8,683 nt of DNA from an uncultured Steroidobacteraceae bacterium (GTDB lineage Bacteria > Pseudomonadota > Gammaproteobacteria > Steroidobacterales > Steroidobacteraceae): positions 1 through 8,683 of the forward strand of contig CATPBQ010000086.1 of NCBI GenBank assembly GCA_955652795.1, in the 5' to 3' direction. The position numbers and the translations under genes were made by a program. The notes beneath the pieces were generated by a model. That model made no database searches. It was not told where the DNA came from and saw only the letters and a list, made by a program, of their open reading frames with translations. Of this stretch, positions 5,426-8,683 are shown piece after piece. How positions within the stretch are numbered: the first letter of the stretch is position 1; each line of letters begins with the position of its first letter.

Positions 5426-6325
5426 ATGCGCGTAGGTTTTGTCGGGCTCGGCGCCATGGGCACGCACATGGCGCGCAATCTGCACCGTGCGGGGATGCTC
5501 GCCGCGGTCTGGAACCGCAGCGCCGAGAAGGCGCGCACGCTGGCGTCTGAACTCAACGTTGCAGCTCCCGCGACGCTTGAGCAGCTGGCCGCCGGCATCG
5601 ATGCGGTGGTGTCGTGCGTGTCGGCCGATGCGGACGTGCTCGAGGTCGCACGCGGCCTCGCACCGGGACTGAAGTCCGGCGCGCTCATGCTCGACTGCTC
5701 CACCATCGGCGCCGAGACCGCCCGCCAGGCGGCCGGACTCCTCGCGCCCCGCGGCGTGGAATTCCTCGATTGTCCGGTGAGCGGCGGGGTCGAGGGCGCC
5801 CGCGACGCGACGCTCGCCATCATGGCCGGCGGCACGCCGGCGGGCTTCGCGCGGGCCCTGCCGATCCTCAAGGCGCTCGGCCGCACCATCACGCACTTCG
5901 GCCCGACTGGCAGCGGCCAGGCCGCCAAGGCCACCAACCAGATCATGTGCGCGGGCATCATCGAAGCGGTCGCGGAGGCCATGGCGTTCGCGCGCGCTCA
6001 AGGGTTACCGCTCGATAAGCTGATCGACACCCTCGGCCAGGGCGCCGGCTCGAGCTGGTACTTTGTCCATCGCGCACCCAACATGGTGCGCGGCACCTTT
6101 CCGGCGGGCTTCCGGGTGCGTCTGCATGCCAAGGATCTGCACATCTGCCGCGAGATGGCGGCGCGCTTCGGCGTCGCACTGCCGGTCGTGGAGCGCATGC
6201 TCGCCGAGTACGCCGAGCTCGTGGCGCGCGGCTACGGCGATGAGGACATCTCGGCCACCTACCGGCTCAAGGCCGAGCTGTTCGAGCGCACCACCATCAT
6301 GGGCGCGCCGGCCCGCGACACATGA
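5426..6325 (+). CDS. NAD(P)-dependent beta-hydroxyacid dehydrogenase, 3-hydroxyisobutyrate dehydrogenase/GLYR family (299 aa)
   Basis: This is a cytoplasmic reductase of the beta-hydroxyacid dehydrogenase family, which includes 3-hydroxyisobutyrate dehydrogenase, tartronate semialdehyde reductase and glyoxylate/succinic semialdehyde reductase. The Rossmann motif GLGAMG is at 7-12. VWNRS at 28-32, with Arg31 after the second strand, favours NADP over NAD. The substrate loop is DCPVSGGVEGA at 115-125. The catalytic lysine is Lys168 in GQAAKATNQ, with Asn171, and KDL at 236-238 is the conserved C-terminal contact. Length is typical. ATG 5426 has AGG at 5418-5420 as SD; a GTG four codons earlier is possible but adds nonconserved residues. 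The stop overlaps the next start as ATGA (6322-6325), implying translational coupling to the histidine kinase. The exact substrate cannot be told from sequence. Confidence 0.9.
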   Translation: MRVGFVGLGAMGTHMARNLHRAGMLAAVWNRSAEKARTLASELNVAAPATLEQLAAGIDAVVSCVSADADVLEVARGLAPGLKSGALMLDCSTIGAETARQAAGLLAPRGVEFLDCPVSGGVEGARDATLAIMAGGTPAGFARALPILKALGRTITHFGPTGSGQAAKATNQIMCAGIIEAVAEAMAFARAQGLPLDKLIDTLGQGAGSSWYFVHRAPNMVRGTFPAGFRVRLHAKDLHICREMAARFGVALPVVERMLAEYAELVARGYGDEDISATYRLKAELFERTTIMGAPARDT

Positions 6326-7410
6326 ACACCGACTCCGGCCGCGAGCCCGCGTTCTACCTGCCGGACTTCTGCACCTCGCACGCCACGCTCATCATCGTGC
6401 TCATCGTCGAGCTCACCGCGTTCGTGCTCACGCTCGCGCGGCAGAGCCTGGCGGTCGACTTCTGGACCGACCTGGTGCGCACCTCGATGTTCCTCTTGTG
6501 GATCGGACTCGCAGGCGCAGCGCTGCTGTGCGCGGTGCGCGCCCCGCTGGCGCGTTCGACGGTGGCGGTGGGTTCGGCGGTGGTGCTGGCGCTCATCACC
6601 GCGTTGGTGGCCACGGTGTCGGTGTGCGCGTACCTGATCGGGCGCACGCACATGGTCATCGACTCCGGCGGCGCGCCGTTGTTTCCCCAGGCGGCGAGCA
6701 GCTTCGCGGTGCGCAACGTGTGGATCGGGCTGGTGGTGACGGGGCTCGCGCTGCGCTATTTCTACGTGGCGCACGAGTGGCGCCGCAGCGTCGAGCTGCG
6801 CGCCGCGGCGCGCGTGCACGCGCTGCAGGCGCGCATCCGGCCGCACTTTCTGTTCAACAGCATGAACACCATCGCCGCTCTCACGCGCAGCAACCCCTCA
6901 CGCGCCGAGCAGGCGGTGCAGGACCTCGCGGATCTGTTCCGCGCCACCTTGAGCGACAAGCGCGACACCATCACCCTGGCGGAAGAGCTCGAGGTCGCGC
7001 GCACCTATCAGCGCATGGAACAGCTGCGCCTGGGAGGACGGCTGCAGGTGGACTGGAAGACCGACCCGCTGCCCGCCAATGCGCTCGTACCCCATCTCAT
7101 GATCCAGCCGCTGCTCGAGAACGCGATCTACCACGGCATCGAGCCGCGCGCCGAGGGCGGCACGGTGACCATTACCGGCGAGGTCGGCGGCGGGCTGGTG
7201 ACCATCGTGGTGCGCAACCCGCTCGATCCCGCACCAGGGGAGCGCGACGGCAACCGCCTGGCGCTCGCCAACATCCGCGAGCGTCTGAGCCTCATGTACG
7301 GCGAGCGTGCGCTCATGAAGTCGGGGCGCTTCGATGGGGAGTACATCGTGACGCTGAGATTCCCGCTCATCGAGAAGGCCGCCGGCGTCGCCTCCGCGCA
7401 GCCGGCCTGA
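6322..7410 (+). CDS. algZ: AlgZ/LytS-type membrane sensor histidine kinase (362 aa)
   Basis: The N-terminus has about four transmembrane helices (roughly 21-40, 53-73, 82-105 and 131-150) with little periplasmic sequence, preceded by FYLPDFC, which resembles the start of AlgZ proteins. The His_kinase (PF06580) phosphoacceptor is His175 in RIRPHFLFNSMNT. The N-box is IQPLLENAIYHG (261-272, Asn267). In place of the usual DxGxG box the protein reads VVRNPLDP (297-303), then NRLALANIRERLSLMYG (311-327). This NP variant is what I recall for the AlgZ (FimS) subgroup and separates it from ordinary LytS kinases. AlgZ in Pseudomonas signals to AlgR in control of alginate, twitching and biofilm traits; the targets here are unknown. 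It overlaps the dehydrogenase by 4 bp and precedes the response regulator by 4 bp. The symbol is assigned by family resemblance. Confidence 0.85.
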   Translation: MNTDSGREPAFYLPDFCTSHATLIIVLIVELTAFVLTLARQSLAVDFWTDLVRTSMFLLWIGLAGAALLCAVRAPLARSTVAVGSAVVLALITALVATVSVCAYLIGRTHMVIDSGGAPLFPQAASSFAVRNVWIGLVVTGLALRYFYVAHEWRRSVELRAAARVHALQARIRPHFLFNSMNTIAALTRSNPSRAEQAVQDLADLFRATLSDKRDTITLAEELEVARTYQRMEQLRLGGRLQVDWKTDPLPANALVPHLMIQPLLENAIYHGIEPRAEGGTVTITGEVGGGLVTIVVRNPLDPAPGERDGNRLALANIRERLSLMYGERALMKSGRFDGEYIVTLRFPLIEKAAGVASAQPA

Positions 7411-7414
7411 GCCG

Positions 7415-8161
7415 ATGGGCGGCGCGGCCAAACTGAAAGTGCTCATCGTCGACGACGAGCCGCCGGCGCGCGAGCGGCTGCGGAGCCTGCTCGCCGAGAT
7501 CGCCGACGTCGAAGTGATCGGCGAGGCCGTGAACGGCCACGAGGCCCTCCAGGAAACCCATGACCTGGCGCCGGACGTGGTGCTGCTGGACGTGCGCATG
7601 CCGGGTATGGGTGGACTCGAGGCGGCGCGGCACCTGAATGTGCTGGAAGAGCCGCCGGCGGTGATCTTCACCACCGCCTACGATCAGTACGCGGTCGAGG
7701 CTTTCGACGCCCATGCCGTGGGATACCTGCTGAAACCGGTGCGCAAGGAGCAGCTGGCCGCCTCACTCGCCCGTGCCGGCCGCGTGACACGCGCTCAGCT
7801 GCAGAGACTCGCGGCCGCCGGGGGCGAGGCGCGGCGCAGCCACATCGCGGCGCGGCATCGCGAGGGTTTGAGGCTCATCCCCATCGAGGCGGTGCAGTAC
7901 TTCCTCGCCGATCAGAAATACACCACCGTCCGTCACGTGAACGGCGAGGATCTGATCGAGGATTCGCTGCGGCTGCTGGAGAGCGAGTTCGGCGCGGCGT
8001 TCGTGCGCATCCACCGCAATGCGCTGGTGGGCGTGAAATACCTCGAGCGCATCGAGCGCAATGCCGATGGCCAGTACTTCGTGCGGCTGCGCGGTTGCGA
8101 GGCGCCGCTGCAGGTGAGCCGCAGGATGGCGGGGGAGCTGAAGGAGCGGTTCAGGATCTGA
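7415..8161 (+). CDS. algR: AlgR-like LytTR response regulator (248 aa)
   Basis: Residues 7-125 are a receiver domain: acidic pocket Asp13-Asp14 in VLIVDDEPPARERL, phosphoacceptor Asp59 in VVLLDVRMPG, switch Thr in FTTAYD (85-90) and Lys107 in YLLKPV. Residues about 140-248 are a LytTR DNA-binding domain, with IPIEAVQYFLADQKYTTV, then FVRIHRNALV and the basic C-terminal end. LytTR proteins bind direct repeats upstream of exopolysaccharide, virulence and competence genes. Only 4 bp separate it from the kinase and I see no good SD before ATG 7415, so translation is probably coupled. In Pseudomonas algR is followed by hemC; here a convergent sugar transferase follows instead. The family call is firm, and the orthology to AlgR is supported by the adjacent AlgZ-like kinase. 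Confidence 0.9.
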   Translation: MGGAAKLKVLIVDDEPPARERLRSLLAEIADVEVIGEAVNGHEALQETHDLAPDVVLLDVRMPGMGGLEAARHLNVLEEPPAVIFTTAYDQYAVEAFDAHAVGYLLKPVRKEQLAASLARAGRVTRAQLQRLAAAGGEARRSHIAARHREGLRLIPIEAVQYFLADQKYTTVRHVNGEDLIEDSLRLLESEFGAAFVRIHRNALVGVKYLERIERNADGQYFVRLRGCEAPLQVSRRMAGELKERFRI

Positions 8162-8169
8162 CCGGCATG

Positions 8170-8184
8170 CGGCGGGGCTCGCCG
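8170..8184. terminator. GC-rich hairpin between convergent genes
   Basis: CGGCG (8170-8174) and CGCCG (8180-8184) form a 5-bp perfect stem with a 5-nt loop in the 29-bp space between the algR stop and the sugar transferase stop. There is no T tract on either strand. The position would suit a bidirectional terminator, but with such a short stem in GC-rich DNA a chance occurrence is quite possible. Confidence 0.25.
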
Positions 8185-8190
8185 TCACCG

Positions 8191-8683
8191 TCAGCCGACT
8201 GCATAGCCGGCGCGAATTAAGCGACGCAGCCGGCGCTTGCCGAGAACGTTCACGGCCAGGGACAGTGCGATCAGCTGCAGATCGAGGGAAAGACTCTGTC
8301 GACGCAGGTAGAGCCGGTCGAGCCGCTCGCTCGAGCGTGCCCCGCGACCCGCCAGCAGCTGTGACAAGCCGGTAATGCCCGGCCTGGCAGAAAATCTCCA
8401 GTCGTGAGCGGCATCAGACCACCCGAGTCGCGCCACGTCCTTCGTTGTGAGGGGCCGTGGGCCGACAACGCTCATATGGCCGCGGCATACATTGACAAAC
8501 TGGGGCAGTTCATCGATCCGGCTCTGGCGCAGCCACTGTCCCACACGCGTTACGTTGCTCGCGCGCATGGTGCGAAATTTCAGGATCGTGAACGGCTCGC
8601 GTCCACGGCCGACGCGAGGCTGCCAGAAGAGCGGTGGACCGCCGTCTTCGAGCCACACCGCGATAGTGACGCCGGCGACCACG
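8191..8683 (-). CDS. Bacterial sugar transferase (phosphoglycosyl transferase), partial
   Basis: The frame is open to the end of the window, so the N-terminal membrane segment and start codon are missing; 163 C-terminal residues are visible. They show the PF02397 signatures in order: WQPRVGRGREPFTILKFRTM, then RIDELPQF with the catalytic Asp-Glu pair (GAT at 8514-8512, GAA at 8511-8509), MSVVGPRP, and RPGITGLSQLLAGRG. These enzymes transfer a sugar phosphate from a UDP-sugar to undecaprenyl phosphate at the inner membrane, the first step in making many exopolysaccharides and O-antigens. The stretch between KFRTM and DELPQ is short (about 18 residues), marking a compact type. Its place next to an AlgR-type regulator suggests an exopolysaccharide locus beyond the window edge. 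Specificity cannot be inferred. Confidence 0.9.
   Translation of the reverse strand, partial: VVAGVTIAVWLEDGGPPLFWQPRVGRGREPFTILKFRTMRASNVTRVGQWLRQSRIDELPQFVNVCRGHMSVVGPRPLTTKDVARLGWSDAAHDWRFSARPGITGLSQLLAGRGARSSERLDRLYLRRQSLSLDLQLIALSLAVNVLGKRRLRRLIRAGYAVG

Noticed and set aside
6063..7436. 457-codon plus-strand open frame across the dehydrogenase and kinase
   Set aside because: It runs in a different frame through two conserved genes, is arginine/histidine-rich and resembles no family.
1..8683. CRISPR array, insertion sequence or toxin-antitoxin pair
   Set aside because: No regularly spaced repeats, transposase motifs or small overlapping gene pairs of that type were found. All intergenic gaps are under 250 bp.

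Overview
The window looks like an ordinary chromosomal segment of a high-GC gammaproteobacterium. The evidence is the combination of UbiK, ComM/YifB, a membrane-anchored cytochrome c5, a sigma-54 type promoter in front of amtB, and an AlgZ/AlgR-type two-component pair. Coding regions are strongly GC-biased, so most long antisense frames are composition shadows. I cannot name the genus; a Xanthomonadales/Nevskiales/Steroidobacter-like lineage is only a guess from gene order.

Left part (1-2916): a tRNA-Arg(CCG) with its own stable-RNA-like promoter on the minus strand; a 54-codon DUF3309-like membrane miniprotein gene (minus, 212-376), short enough to be missed by usual length cut-offs; a divergently placed cytochrome c5 gene (plus); then comM (yifB) and ubiK on the minus strand in the order ubiK-comM. 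The 3' ends of the cytochrome and comM genes overlap tail to tail by 41 bp.

Centre (2917-5293): a 239-bp divergent region between ubiK and amtB carries a close match to a sigma-54 -24/-12 element and a GC-rich leader hairpin, and then the ammonium transporter gene amtB. No PII (glnK) gene lies next to amtB, which is unusual for this group. Downstream is a secreted DUF4124 protein with a proline-rich tail, followed by a perfect 9-bp inverted repeat that embeds the stop codon.

Right part (5294-8683): a tightly packed plus-strand unit in which a beta-hydroxyacid dehydrogenase overlaps an AlgZ/LytS-type histidine kinase by ATGA, and the kinase is followed 4 bp later by an AlgR/LytTR response regulator. 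It converges on a minus-strand bacterial sugar transferase (phosphoglycosyl transferase) whose 5' end runs out of the window, perhaps the edge of an exopolysaccharide locus.

I do not see a clearly new system here. The points most worth following up are the dehydrogenase-AlgZ-AlgR coupling next to an exopolysaccharide-type transferase, the amtB gene that has a sigma-54 promoter but no glnK, and several inverted repeats placed at translation or transcription signals.
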